Assembly: GCA_040387375.1 (NCBI GenBank)
Contig: JAZKDW010000065.1
Span: forward strand, 1 to 12,513
Source: JAZKDW01 sp040387375
GTDB taxonomy: Bacteria > Pseudomonadota > Gammaproteobacteria > Burkholderiales > Burkholderiaceae_D
Direction of reading: 5' to 3'
DNA: 12,513 bases
In this document: positions 1-6,445 of the stretch, piece after piece
Layout of the letters: each line of letters starts with the position of its first letter
How positions within the stretch are numbered: position 1 is the first letter of the stretch
Made by a program: the position numbers and the translations under genes
The notes under the pieces: model-generated
Databases searched by the model: none
Told to the model about the DNA's origin: nothing
What the model saw: only the letters and a program-made list of their open reading frames with translations

Positions 1-56
1 CTCCTTTCTGGGTTCAACATGTTATGCCTTACACACAAAATTTCCGATACGCTCTG
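1..56 (-). mobile_element. Probable end of an IS256-family insertion sequence, running off the left edge
   Basis: Read on the minus strand, positions 54 to 29 give GAGCGTATCGGAAATTTTGT followed by GTGTAA. This resembles the terminal inverted repeats of IS256-family elements, which commonly contain GGAAATTTTGTGTG-like cores. About 20 bases further in, positions 9-1 read AGAAAGGAG on the minus strand, a strong ribosome binding site with no start codon inside the window, as expected if a transposase gene begins just beyond the edge. The family assignment is from memory of such ends, not from an alignment, and the transposase itself is not visible. The alternative is that the ribosome binding site belongs to an ordinary downstream gene. 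Confidence 0.42.
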
Positions 57-63
57 TAACTTA

Positions 64-106
64 CCCCCTCATCAAACCGTGCATGCAGATTTCCCGCACA
101 CATGCC
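64..106 (-). other. Decayed group II intron hairpin fragment
   Basis: The minus strand reads a short GTGTGCGGGAAA hairpin arm followed by GCACGGTTTGATGAGGGG. This closely matches the conserved stem-loop common in betaproteobacterial group II introns (of the type GCCGTATGCGGGAAAACCGC, then ATGCACGGTTTGATGAGGGG). The left arm of the stem here is altered (CATGTGTG where CCGTGTG is usual), so pairing is imperfect. No reverse transcriptase or other intron domain is seen inside the window, so this is at most a fragment, perhaps cut off by the adjacent insertion sequence end. Confidence 0.5.
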
Positions 107-152
107 GGCGCAATGACCCTAATATCCGTACATCTCCAAGGGCGCAATTCAT

Positions 153-1145
153 CTATACCTTGAACCGTTCCAGCGTAGAGGGCACAAATATCTCCTCCAG
201 TGTCAGCTTCCTTGTGATTGTGCCGTGCCGGAATGCGTAATCCAGCAGTTTATTCAATACTACGACGTTATCCTGTACACCATATGGCCAATAATTGTCA
301 CCCATCATTTGTATCGTCTCGTCAATATAGGAACCAAGCCAAGGTAGCGTGACTGAAAGCGCCGCAACATCCTGGATGTGCTCCATCGCCAAAGACCTTG
401 AAGCGGAGAACGCTTCATAAAGGGAACTCGCAAGCCACGGATATTGTTGAACCAGCGACCGGCGTATGGCTACCACATGCATGATCGGAAAGATCCCGGT
501 TTTCTTGTAGTAGTTGCGTTCCTCGGTATGGTAATCCGGAAAGAGGCGGTCGATATTTTCATGCTTGTCAAGGAAGCTGTTCGGAGCGCGGGGAGAAATC
601 AGGACATCGATTTCGCCATCCCTGAACATTTGATCGAGAGTGGCGTCGGCCGAGATCTGCTCGATCCTGATTTCTTCGGGAAGCGCCAGCGGGACTTTTT
701 CCGTTCGGCCCGGCTCGTGCAAGCCGCCGCAAAACCATCGCATGTCAGAGGGAGCCACACCATATTCGTCATCCAGCAGGCCGCGCGCCCATAGCGCCGC
801 AGTCACTTGGTATTCGGGTACGCCGACACGCAAGCCTTTGAGGTCCTGAGGCGTTTTAATGCCGCGGTCCGTCCGGATGTAAATGCACGAATGACGGAAT
901 ACCCGGGAAATGAAAACGGGGATTGCAAAATAGTGCGGCGTGCCCCTTGCCACACTCATCAGGTAGGAGCTCATCGAAATTTCGCAGACATCGAATTCCT
1001 GATTGCGAAAAGCCCTGAAGAACAGTTGTTCCGGTCCGACCGTCAGATAATTGACGTCGCAGCCCGTGACATTGACGCGGCCATTGATCAGGCCTTGCAC
1101 ACGATCATAATCGCCGGTCGCGATGGTAATAGGTAGTTTGCTCAT
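153..1145 (-). CDS. Pht5-like 4,5-dihydroxyphthalate decarboxylase family protein
   Basis: A 330-residue protein of the family that includes 4,5-dihydroxyphthalate decarboxylase (Pht5), which has the fold of periplasmic binding protein type 2. Recognisable family blocks are ATGDYDRVQGL (9-19), EISMSSYLMSVARG (55-68), AIPVFISRVFRHSCIYIR (74-91) and LRVGVPEYQVTAALWARG (105-122). Length fits the family. There is no signal peptide, so a cytoplasmic enzyme is more likely than a transport binding protein. The ATG at 1145 has a modest GGAAA site 7 bases upstream. It is the third gene of the operon after the Rieske oxygenase and Bug protein, about 160 bases after the latter. If the activity is real it would remove a carboxyl group from a dihydroxylated ring. 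The family is widely over-annotated, so the substrate is unknown. Confidence 0.75.
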   Translation of the reverse strand: MSKLPITIATGDYDRVQGLINGRVNVTGCDVNYLTVGPEQLFFRAFRNQEFDVCEISMSSYLMSVARGTPHYFAIPVFISRVFRHSCIYIRTDRGIKTPQDLKGLRVGVPEYQVTAALWARGLLDDEYGVAPSDMRWFCGGLHEPGRTEKVPLALPEEIRIEQISADATLDQMFRDGEIDVLISPRAPNSFLDKHENIDRLFPDYHTEERNYYKKTGIFPIMHVVAIRRSLVQQYPWLASSLYEAFSASRSLAMEHIQDVAALSVTLPWLGSYIDETIQMMGDNYWPYGVQDNVVVLNKLLDYAFRHGTITRKLTLEEIFVPSTLERFKV

Positions 1146-1215
1146 TTTTTGATTTCCACAATATAAAGTGGCCTGTTTGCGGCGAAATGTCGGACATTTT
1201 TGCCGAGATCCGTGG

Positions 1216-1243
1216 TCCCGGGCGGATCAAACGACTCCCGGGA
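1216..1243. repeat. Short intercistronic stem-loop (TCCCGGG / CCCGGGA)
   Basis: A 7-bp inverted repeat, TCCCGGG at 1216-1222 and CCCGGGA at 1237-1243, with a 14-base loop, lies in the roughly 160-base gap between the Bug gene and the Pht5-like gene. No T-run follows on either strand, so it is not a classical terminator. It could stabilise the 3' end of the Bug message and lower expression of the gene after it, or be chance in GC-rich DNA. Nothing else was recognised in this gap. Confidence 0.25.
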
Positions 1244-1307
1244 TGGCGTACACGAATTGTCGACTGCGGTGGCTAGCAAATCACGCCGGGGGGCCGGGGA
1301 ACGGTGA

Positions 1308-2270
1308 TCAGAACTTAATATTGGCTGATTTCGCAAGCTTCGTGAAGCGATCGACATCGGCTTTCAGCATGTCCGTGAATTGTTCCGGTGTGCCGCCAAT
1401 CGGCTCCATATGGATGGTTTTGAATGCCTCGGTTATTTGCGGTTCCTTGAGCGCCTGATTGACGACCTTGTTCAGTTTTTCAATGATGTCCTTTGGCGTT
1501 CCAGCGGGTGCCAGAATGCCATACCAGCTGGGCAGATTCAGGTTCGGTATGCCCGACTCCAGCATGGTCGGGATGTTAGGCCACCTCAAAGCGCGTTTTT
1601 CACTCGTCACCGCATAGGCAACCAATTTGCCGGACTCGATATTGGCAGCGACATTATTGATGCTGATGATGGCAAGATCGATCTGACCGCCCAGCAGGTC
1701 AGCGTTCGATTGCGAACATCCTTTGTACGGAACATGAAGCAATGCGACGCCGGAATTTGCCTTGATCAATTCCCCAGCCATATGATGAATCGTTCCGATG
1801 CCGCAAGATCCATAAGACAGCTTGTTCGGATTTGCTTTTGCATGCGCAGCGAGCTCGCGCATGTTTTTATAGGGAGCGCCCGGGCGGCCGACGAGAACAA
1901 CCGGCGAGCTGCCGATTAGAGCAATAGGGGAGAAACTGTTCACCGCGTGGAATTGCGATTGCGGACTGACACCCTGATTGATACCAATGCTGTCCGGGAC
2001 CACGATCAAGGTGTAACCGTCGGCAGGAGACTTCGCCACAAATTCCATGCCGATATTCTGCGTCGCGCCCGGCTTGTTTTCGACCAGGACGGTGGCATTC
2101 ATTTGCGTGCGCATGCTATTGCCCAACAGCCTCGCCAGCGTATCAGTACCACCACCCGCGGCGGCAGGCACTATGATTTTGATTGGCTTCGAAGGGTAGG
2201 TATCGGCATGAGCTGATACGACACAGAATGCAGCGAACAGAGTCGTACAGAACTTGGAAATCAATGTCAT
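1308..2270 (-). CDS. Bug-family periplasmic solute-binding protein (tripartite tricarboxylate transporter type)
   Basis: A 320-residue protein of the Bug/TctC family, secreted to the periplasm to capture small carboxylates or aromatic acids. A signal peptide is visible: a hydrophobic stretch from about residue 4 to 20 and a likely cleavage after Ala22 (SAHA-D). The mature protein has the family order: KPIKIIVPAAAGGGTD (28-43), a GATQNIG loop (68-74), AKSPADGYTL (79-88), HVPYKG in the middle and APAGTP near the C terminus. The usual PFPPGG pocket is PAAAGG here, which may change ligand choice. An AGAGGAG ribosome binding site sits 8 bases before the ATG. It is second in the operon after the Rieske oxygenase. 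No TctA/TctB membrane genes are present, as is common for orphan Bug proteins. The ligand is probably the pathway substrate (inference). Confidence 0.93.
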   Translation of the reverse strand: MTLISKFCTTLFAAFCVVSAHADTYPSKPIKIIVPAAAGGGTDTLARLLGNSMRTQMNATVLVENKPGATQNIGMEFVAKSPADGYTLIVVPDSIGINQGVSPQSQFHAVNSFSPIALIGSSPVVLVGRPGAPYKNMRELAAHAKANPNKLSYGSCGIGTIHHMAGELIKANSGVALLHVPYKGCSQSNADLLGGQIDLAIISINNVAANIESGKLVAYAVTSEKRALRWPNIPTMLESGIPNLNLPSWYGILAPAGTPKDIIEKLNKVVNQALKEPQITEAFKTIHMEPIGGTPEQFTDMLKADVDRFTKLAKSANIKF

Positions 2271-2406
2271 TGAAAATCTCCTCTAGATAAGTCTGATTAG
2301 GGGCAAGCAAACCTGAACATGGGCTTGCATCCCATTAAATGCGTTTTTAATAAAACCATGTCGCGTTGATTCCCTTTGCACTTGCTTCATGCGGGGGACC
2401 ACTCGT

Positions 2407-3432
2407 TTATCCCTTTTCCTTTTCTATCATCATTTGCAGCATCCGACGACCTTGAATGGCGCCAGCATCCGCTTTAAGTGCCACCGGAAATGGATTGTCA
2501 ATGCTGTGTCCTATTTCACGCTGCTGTGCTTCCAGCACTTCCTTGTCCTGGTCAAATGTAAAAGCGACCTCCTTGCGGATAAACTCGGTAAGCGCCGCGT
2601 CATCAAGCGAATAGTCGCGTGTGGACGCCCAAAAATAATGAGACGATGTCGCTGTTTCCGGGGTGATGAAATTAAGGTTGCGACGTTCTTTTTTAAGGCC
2701 TTTTGCGCCTGCTTCCTGCTTCTCCATCCCTGCTGGTACGGATCCGCTTTGGATGACACATACACCGGGCGGTATGAAAGTGGTGGTATGCCAGCGATCG
2801 ATACGAAAATTCGACTGGGCGGCCGAGACGTAGAACGGGGGCGGCTCGCAGTTGAGCATATCCCGATGCGCCTGCACCTCGCGTCCTGCCACCACATTGA
2901 CCGTTAGCGGCGACGCGGCTACCGCCGAATTGCCTATGGTATGCGGATGAACATAGGTTTCATGAGACAGATCGAGCAGATTATCAATGAGCAATTGATA
3001 ATTCGCCGCAATGAGGTGGTAACCTGCGCTTGGCACCCATTCGGGATGGTCAAGCCAGTAAACGTCTGGAATCAGGGCCGGATCAGCGAGCGCGCTGTCG
3101 CCAAGCCAGATCCAGACTACCCGGTATTTCTCGACGATCGGATATGTCATTACCTTCGCAAGCGTTGGAATCAGCGTCTGTCCCGGTACCGACACACAGC
3201 TTCCCTCTTTATCATAACAAAGGCCATGATAACGGCAGCGCACCGTATCCCCGACAAGTTCCCCCATTGAGAGAGGTACCGAACGATGGGCACAACGATC
3301 CGCCATCGCCACAACTTCACCCGCCTCGGTACGATAAATAATCGTCTTGAAGTCCAAAAACGTGCGGGACAATATATGTCGCCCGACTTCCCCGGAAAAA
3401 GCCGCTGCGTACCAGCAGTTTTTCATATACAT
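2407..3432 (-). CDS. Rieske non-haem iron oxygenase, VanA-like terminal oxygenase subunit
   Basis: A 341-residue terminal oxygenase of the vanillate O-demethylase/TsaM type, near the usual length of about 350. The Rieske [2Fe-2S] ligands are Cys47, His49, Cys66 and His69 (CAH...CRYHG). The mononuclear iron site is DNLLDLSHETYVH: Asp154 bridging, His157 and His162, with a C-terminal acidic ligand at Asp294 or Asp296 just before EVLEAQQ. Such enzymes hydroxylate or demethylate an aromatic acid using electrons from a reductase (VanB type), which is not in this window. The chosen ATG at 3432 has AAGGG six bases upstream; an ATG two codons later is possible. First gene of its operon, divergent from an IclR regulator. 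The substrate is not readable; the Pht5-like gene downstream suggests a carboxylated ring. Confidence 0.93.
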   Translation of the reverse strand: MYMKNCWYAAAFSGEVGRHILSRTFLDFKTIIYRTEAGEVVAMADRCAHRSVPLSMGELVGDTVRCRYHGLCYDKEGSCVSVPGQTLIPTLAKVMTYPIVEKYRVVWIWLGDSALADPALIPDVYWLDHPEWVPSAGYHLIAANYQLLIDNLLDLSHETYVHPHTIGNSAVAASPLTVNVVAGREVQAHRDMLNCEPPPFYVSAAQSNFRIDRWHTTTFIPPGVCVIQSGSVPAGMEKQEAGAKGLKKERRNLNFITPETATSSHYFWASTRDYSLDDAALTEFIRKEVAFTFDQDKEVLEAQQREIGHSIDNPFPVALKADAGAIQGRRMLQMMIEKEKG

Positions 3433-3469
3433 GGCATACCCTTGAGTTGCGCAATCTCAGCTAGCTGCA

Positions 3470-3499
3470 TTTTTATCGAATCCCATTTTTATTTAACAA
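3470..3499 (-). promoter_or_regulatory. Candidate sigma70 promoter of the Rieske operon
   Basis: On the minus strand TTGTTA (3499-3494) and TAAAAA (3475-3470) are separated by 18 bases and lie 38 or more bases upstream of the oxygenase ATG. Match to consensus is moderate. The predicted transcription start, near 3463, falls in a 10-bp palindrome CAGCTAGCTG (3458-3467). The operator-like palindrome at 3501-3516 lies just upstream of the -35 box, a position typical for an activator. Confidence 0.35.
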
Positions 3500-3500
3500 T

Positions 3501-3516
3501 GTAAAATAGAATTTAC
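3501..3516. promoter_or_regulatory. Candidate IclR-family operator GTAAAATAGAATTTAC
   Basis: A 16-bp imperfect palindrome (GTAAA-N6-TTTAC perfect outer arms) ends one base before the ATG of the IclR gene. IclR-family operators are typically 14-16-bp palindromes in divergent intergenic regions. It contains TAAAAT, a possible -10 box for the regulator gene itself, so binding there would block autogenous transcription while sitting upstream of the oxygenase promoter. If that -10 is real the regulator message would be nearly leaderless, which fits the absence of an obvious ribosome binding site. Confidence 0.4.
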
Positions 3517-3517
3517 C

Positions 3518-4363
3518 ATGACACATAAATTGAAGCAACTGCAAGATATTGAGCAAGACTCGCCGGCGACCGGGTTGCTCCCGGCAGCCGGCAAAAAAGC
3601 GAAGGGAATTCAGTCAGTCGAGATTGGTTATCGCCTCTTGGCCTGTTTTTCCACTTCGACTGATCCCATGTCTCTCAAGCAGATTGCTGACGCATCTGGC
3701 ATGACGTCCAACAAGGCGTATTTTTATCTGACCAGCTTTACCCGGGTAGGACTGGTTACAAGAGAGAAAAACAGTACTCTCTACAGTCTCGGCCCTGCCG
3801 CACTGAATCTGGGACTAACAGCGCTTTCGCAAATCGACGGCTTGCAGAAGGCCCGTGACGGTATCCGTGAAATACGCAGTCATCCTGGACAATCGGCCTT
3901 TATTTCAGTCCTGGGCAGTCATGGTCCAACCGTGGTACATCGAATGCAAGGCGCACATTGGTCGGTTTTCGAGATCCGGATAGGCGCGATCCTTCCGAAA
4001 ATATCAGCTACCGGAAGGGCGTTGCTGGCGAGTCTGAGTCCGCAACTGATGTTTGAATCCATCGAAGCCGACCAGGACACGTCCGACTACGGTACGCCCT
4101 TTCGACATATTGAAAAAGCGGAAGCGGTTCGCCTGTGTGAAGAAGTTCATCTGTATGGCGTCGCGATCGGGGGCGGTTTCGTGGCGCCGGGCGCAGGCAG
4201 TATTGCAGCACCCATTTTTGATCATGATAAAAACGTGAAAGCGGCAATTACCCTGGTCGACACTCTCGGAAACATCGACATGTCCCCTACCGGAAAGGAC
4301 GCGAAGCGCTTGCTGGCATTGACCAATCGCATTTCCCGCGAAATGGGTGCGCCGGAGAACTGA
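3518..4363 (+). CDS. IclR-family transcriptional regulator (module 1)
   Basis: A 281-residue IclR-type regulator. An unstructured, charged N-terminal tail of about 30 residues is followed by the winged helix-turn-helix: GIQSVEIGYRLLACF, then SLKQIADASGMTSNKAYFYL (52-71) and the wing ending in YSLGPAALNLG. The C-terminal effector domain runs from about residue 105 to 275. It contains the family-typical SATGRALLA block and the late IAAPIFDHDKNVKAAITLVD strand. It is divergent from the Rieske operon across an 85-base gap with an operator-like palindrome, so it most likely controls that operon in response to the substrate or an intermediate. No good ribosome binding site is seen before the ATG at 3518. 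Whether it activates or represses cannot be read directly. Confidence 0.93.
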   Translation: MTHKLKQLQDIEQDSPATGLLPAAGKKAKGIQSVEIGYRLLACFSTSTDPMSLKQIADASGMTSNKAYFYLTSFTRVGLVTREKNSTLYSLGPAALNLGLTALSQIDGLQKARDGIREIRSHPGQSAFISVLGSHGPTVVHRMQGAHWSVFEIRIGAILPKISATGRALLASLSPQLMFESIEADQDTSDYGTPFRHIEKAEAVRLCEEVHLYGVAIGGGFVAPGAGSIAAPIFDHDKNVKAAITLVDTLGNIDMSPTGKDAKRLLALTNRISREMGAPEN

Positions 4364-4465
4364 CCTGAACGCGTACCTATTGGCAAACACGCAGCGTGAT
4401 GCTTTACGAGGAAGTTCATCCGCTGGCCAATACCACATCACAGAAAGTGCATATAAGAAGGACTT

Positions 4466-4543
4466 GACCAGCCTGCTGCCGGCACCCGCTTTCTCGACCG
4501 AGTCATCGATCAATGTCTTGATTTCCTTGGCCGCCGCTGTGCG
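4466..4543 (-). pseudogene. Fragment of a methyl-accepting chemotaxis protein signalling domain
   Basis: On the minus strand, about 26 codons translate to a stretch containing TAAAKEIKTLIDDSVEKAG and then AGSRLV. This matches the cytoplasmic signalling domain of chemoreceptors (in E. coli Tsr the equivalent is RSAQAAREIKSLIEDSVGKV, then VGSTLV). The similarity starts right after the TAA stop of the flavin reductase-like gene (4545-4547) and stops abruptly after LV, where the receptor should continue with ESAG. There is no start, no upstream receptor sequence and no conserved hairpin tip, so this is debris. It lies in the 181-base convergent gap between the two modules; nothing else was recognised in that gap. 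Confidence 0.72.
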
Positions 4544-4544
4544 C

Positions 4545-5192
4545 TTAGTCCCCTGTTGAAAGCCTCTCGTGCGTTTCGAACGCATCATGGTCGAGCGTAA
4601 ACGCATCCGTCGTCCTGCAATAAGCATTTCCCGCAAGCCGGCCGACCGGCAATAGCTTGGCGCGGTTGATCCTGCCGCTTTCTTCCAGCACCTCTTCATG
4701 AACGCGCATGAAGACGATCTCCCCCAGCACCAGCGTGTAGGTACTCCTCGGCAAAGGAATGGTCTTGAATAACCTGCATTCGAAATTAACCCTGGATTCC
4801 AGGACAGCCGGCGCGGCGACCATTCTGGAGGCGGACGGGGTCAAGCCGGAGACTGCGAACTCGTCGATATCCGCCGGATATTCGCGCGCGCACATGTCTT
4901 GTGCCCTAACGATGTCTTCACTTACGATATTGACGACGAACTCGCCGGTATCGATGATGTTTTTCAATGTGTCCTTCGGTCGCCCATCGCCCATGTGGGT
5001 GCCGATTGACACGCAGACATAAGGCGGATCAGACGACAGCGCGTTGAACCAACTGAAAGGCGCGACGTTGTTGCGGCCGTCGACGCTAACCGTGGAAATC
5101 AGTCCGATCGGCCGTGGCAAGACGGAACCCGCGACAATCTTATAAACCCGAGTGCGATCCATTGCGGTCGGATCAAGATCTATCTTGCTCAT
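4545..5192 (-). CDS. Flavin reductase-like domain protein (DIM6/NTAB type, FMN-binding split barrel)
   Basis: A 215-residue protein of the flavin reductase-like split-barrel family. Family blocks: VLPRPIGLISTVSVDGRNNV (24-43), NVAPFSWFNALSSDPPYVCV (42-61), KDTLKNI...GEFVVNIV (73-90) and RLAGNAYCRT (185-194). Such proteins bind FMN and either reduce flavin with NAD(P)H for a partner oxygenase or act as small flavoenzymes. GGAAGG precedes the ATG at 5192 by 8 bases. It is the last gene of the module 2 operon, 153 bases after the Bug gene. The FAD hydroxylase of the operon belongs to a single-component class that normally needs no separate reductase, so its role is unclear. Its stop codon coincides with the start of a chemoreceptor fragment, so the extreme C terminus (HERLSTGD) may have been altered by a recombination junction. 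Confidence 0.88.
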   Translation of the reverse strand: MSKIDLDPTAMDRTRVYKIVAGSVLPRPIGLISTVSVDGRNNVAPFSWFNALSSDPPYVCVSIGTHMGDGRPKDTLKNIIDTGEFVVNIVSEDIVRAQDMCAREYPADIDEFAVSGLTPSASRMVAAPAVLESRVNFECRLFKTIPLPRSTYTLVLGEIVFMRVHEEVLEESGRINRAKLLPVGRLAGNAYCRTTDAFTLDHDAFETHERLSTGD

Positions 5193-5332
5193 CAGAGGTA
5201 CCTTCCAATTAACTTCAGTTTTGCACTCGCTTCAAGTTGGGCGCATTCGTGGAGCTCCTTCAATCCGAACATCGAAAAGCGTCTGCCAAAGCACCTCAAC
5301 TCCAGTCGCGGCACGAATCATGCCGACCCATG

Positions 5333-5358
5333 AAAGCCGGTACGCTCACTCCGGCTTT
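5333..5358 (-). terminator. Hairpin over the end of the second Bug gene, weak terminator candidate
   Basis: AAAGCCGG (5333-5340) and CCGGCTTT (5351-5358) form a perfect 8-bp stem with a 10-base loop that contains the stop codon of the Bug gene (5346-5348). On the minus strand the 3' arm ends CTTTCATG, so the T-run is only three bases. It may attenuate transcription or protect the upstream message before the flavin reductase-like gene. The rest of the 153-base gap down to 5193 shows nothing recognisable. Confidence 0.3.
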
Positions 5359-6323
5359 ATCTTCGCGTCCTGGATCACCTTGGTCCACATGTCAAGTTCC
5401 TTCCGAACCAGCTGTGCGGCTTCGGCGGGCGTCGTGTACGCTGCAACCACGGCCTGCGCCTGAAGGGCTTCTTTGATATCCGCCCTATTTTCCAGGATGC
5501 TCTTCATTGCCCCGCTCAGCGCGGCAATGATAGGCGCGGGCGTGCCAGCCGGCGCGGCGACGAACAACTTTGCGCCCACTTCAAAGCCCTTCAGCCCGGC
5601 TTCGGCCGTTGTCGGTACGTCAGGCGCCATCGGCACGCGTTGGCCGGATGCGACCGCCAGCGCGCGCAACTTGCCGGAGTTGATGTAGCTCAGGGTAGCC
5701 GCGACGCTCTCGATACTAAAATTCACCTGGCCGGCGATCAGGTCGAGCATGGCCGGGCCAATTCCTTTGTAGGGTACGTGCAGCATCTGCACACCCGCCA
5801 TGCGTTGAAACATCTCGCCGGCCAGATGCTGCACCGAACCGTTGCCGCTGGTGGCATAGGTCAAAGAGCCGGGCTTTGACTTGGCCAATGCGATCAGCTC
5901 GGACAGGTTCTTGGCCTTGACCGACGGATTGAGCACGAACGCCAGCGGGATCGTACCGAAGACCGTAACCGGCGTGAAATTCTTTTCCAGATCGTAAGGC
6001 ACCTGCTTGGCGTACAGCGCGGAGTAAATCGCATGGCTGGTCAGCGACCCCCACAACAGCGTATAACCGTCGGCCGGCGACTTCGCCACGGCATCCGCAC
6101 CGATGCTGCCTGTTGCGCCTGCGCGATTGACCACGATAACCGACTGGCCCAGCTCTTTTTGCAGCAGGGGAGCGATTACGCGAGCAGTAAGGTCGAGGCC
6201 GCCACCGGGCGGAAAGGGCACGATCAGCGTAATCGGCCGCTCGGGCCAGGCGGCATGCGCCGCGCCGAAGGAGACAGCCGCTGCCACAGCAGCGAGGAAT
6301 TTCAGTAGGGCTGTGCGTTTCAT
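5346..6323 (-). CDS. Bug-family periplasmic solute-binding protein (second copy)
   Basis: A 325-residue Bug/TctC-family binding protein. The signal peptide is clear: MKRTALLK, an alanine-rich hydrophobic core and cleavage after Ala24 (AAHA-AW). Mature landmarks are the canonical PFPPGGGLD pocket (36-44), GATGSIG loop (68-74), AKSPADGYTLLWGS (79-92), HVPYKG and AAPAGTP. A GAAGGG site lies 6 bases before the ATG. It sits between the FAD hydroxylase gene and the flavin reductase-like gene, in the same direction. It is clearly divergent from the other Bug protein in this window (pocket PFPPGGG versus PAAAGGG), so the two probably bind different ligands rather than being a recent duplication. The likely ligand is the acid degraded by module 2 (inference). 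Membrane subunits are not encoded nearby. Confidence 0.93.
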   Translation of the reverse strand: MKRTALLKFLAAVAAAVSFGAAHAAWPERPITLIVPFPPGGGLDLTARVIAPLLQKELGQSVIVVNRAGATGSIGADAVAKSPADGYTLLWGSLTSHAIYSALYAKQVPYDLEKNFTPVTVFGTIPLAFVLNPSVKAKNLSELIALAKSKPGSLTYATSGNGSVQHLAGEMFQRMAGVQMLHVPYKGIGPAMLDLIAGQVNFSIESVAATLSYINSGKLRALAVASGQRVPMAPDVPTTAEAGLKGFEVGAKLFVAAPAGTPAPIIAALSGAMKSILENRADIKEALQAQAVVAAYTTPAEAAQLVRKELDMWTKVIQDAKIKPE

Positions 6324-6445
6324 TTTTTCCCTTCAATCAGGTTGTTTTACATCGGACTACGTTGGTCAGGCTTGAGACAGCGCCCATGCAATGCATGTCT
6401 CGCTTGAGGCTGTCGCTCGTGCGCTGCTCCTTGCGCACGAACAAA

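Noticed and set aside
1142..1357. 71-codon minus-strand frame between the Bug and Pht5-like genes
   Set aside because: No ribosome binding site, no recognisable motif, and it overlaps the end of the Bug gene; probably chance.
4004..4699. 231-codon minus-strand frame overlapping the IclR gene and the flavin reductase-like gene
   Set aside because: Only codons about 53-78 carry meaning (the chemoreceptor fragment). The rest is a shadow of flanking genes and no whole protein is plausible.
6371..6396. GAGACA / TGTCTC inverted repeat in the gap before the second Bug gene
   Set aside because: Weak stem with a long loop and no T-run; no function can be supported. The 122-base gap otherwise shows nothing.
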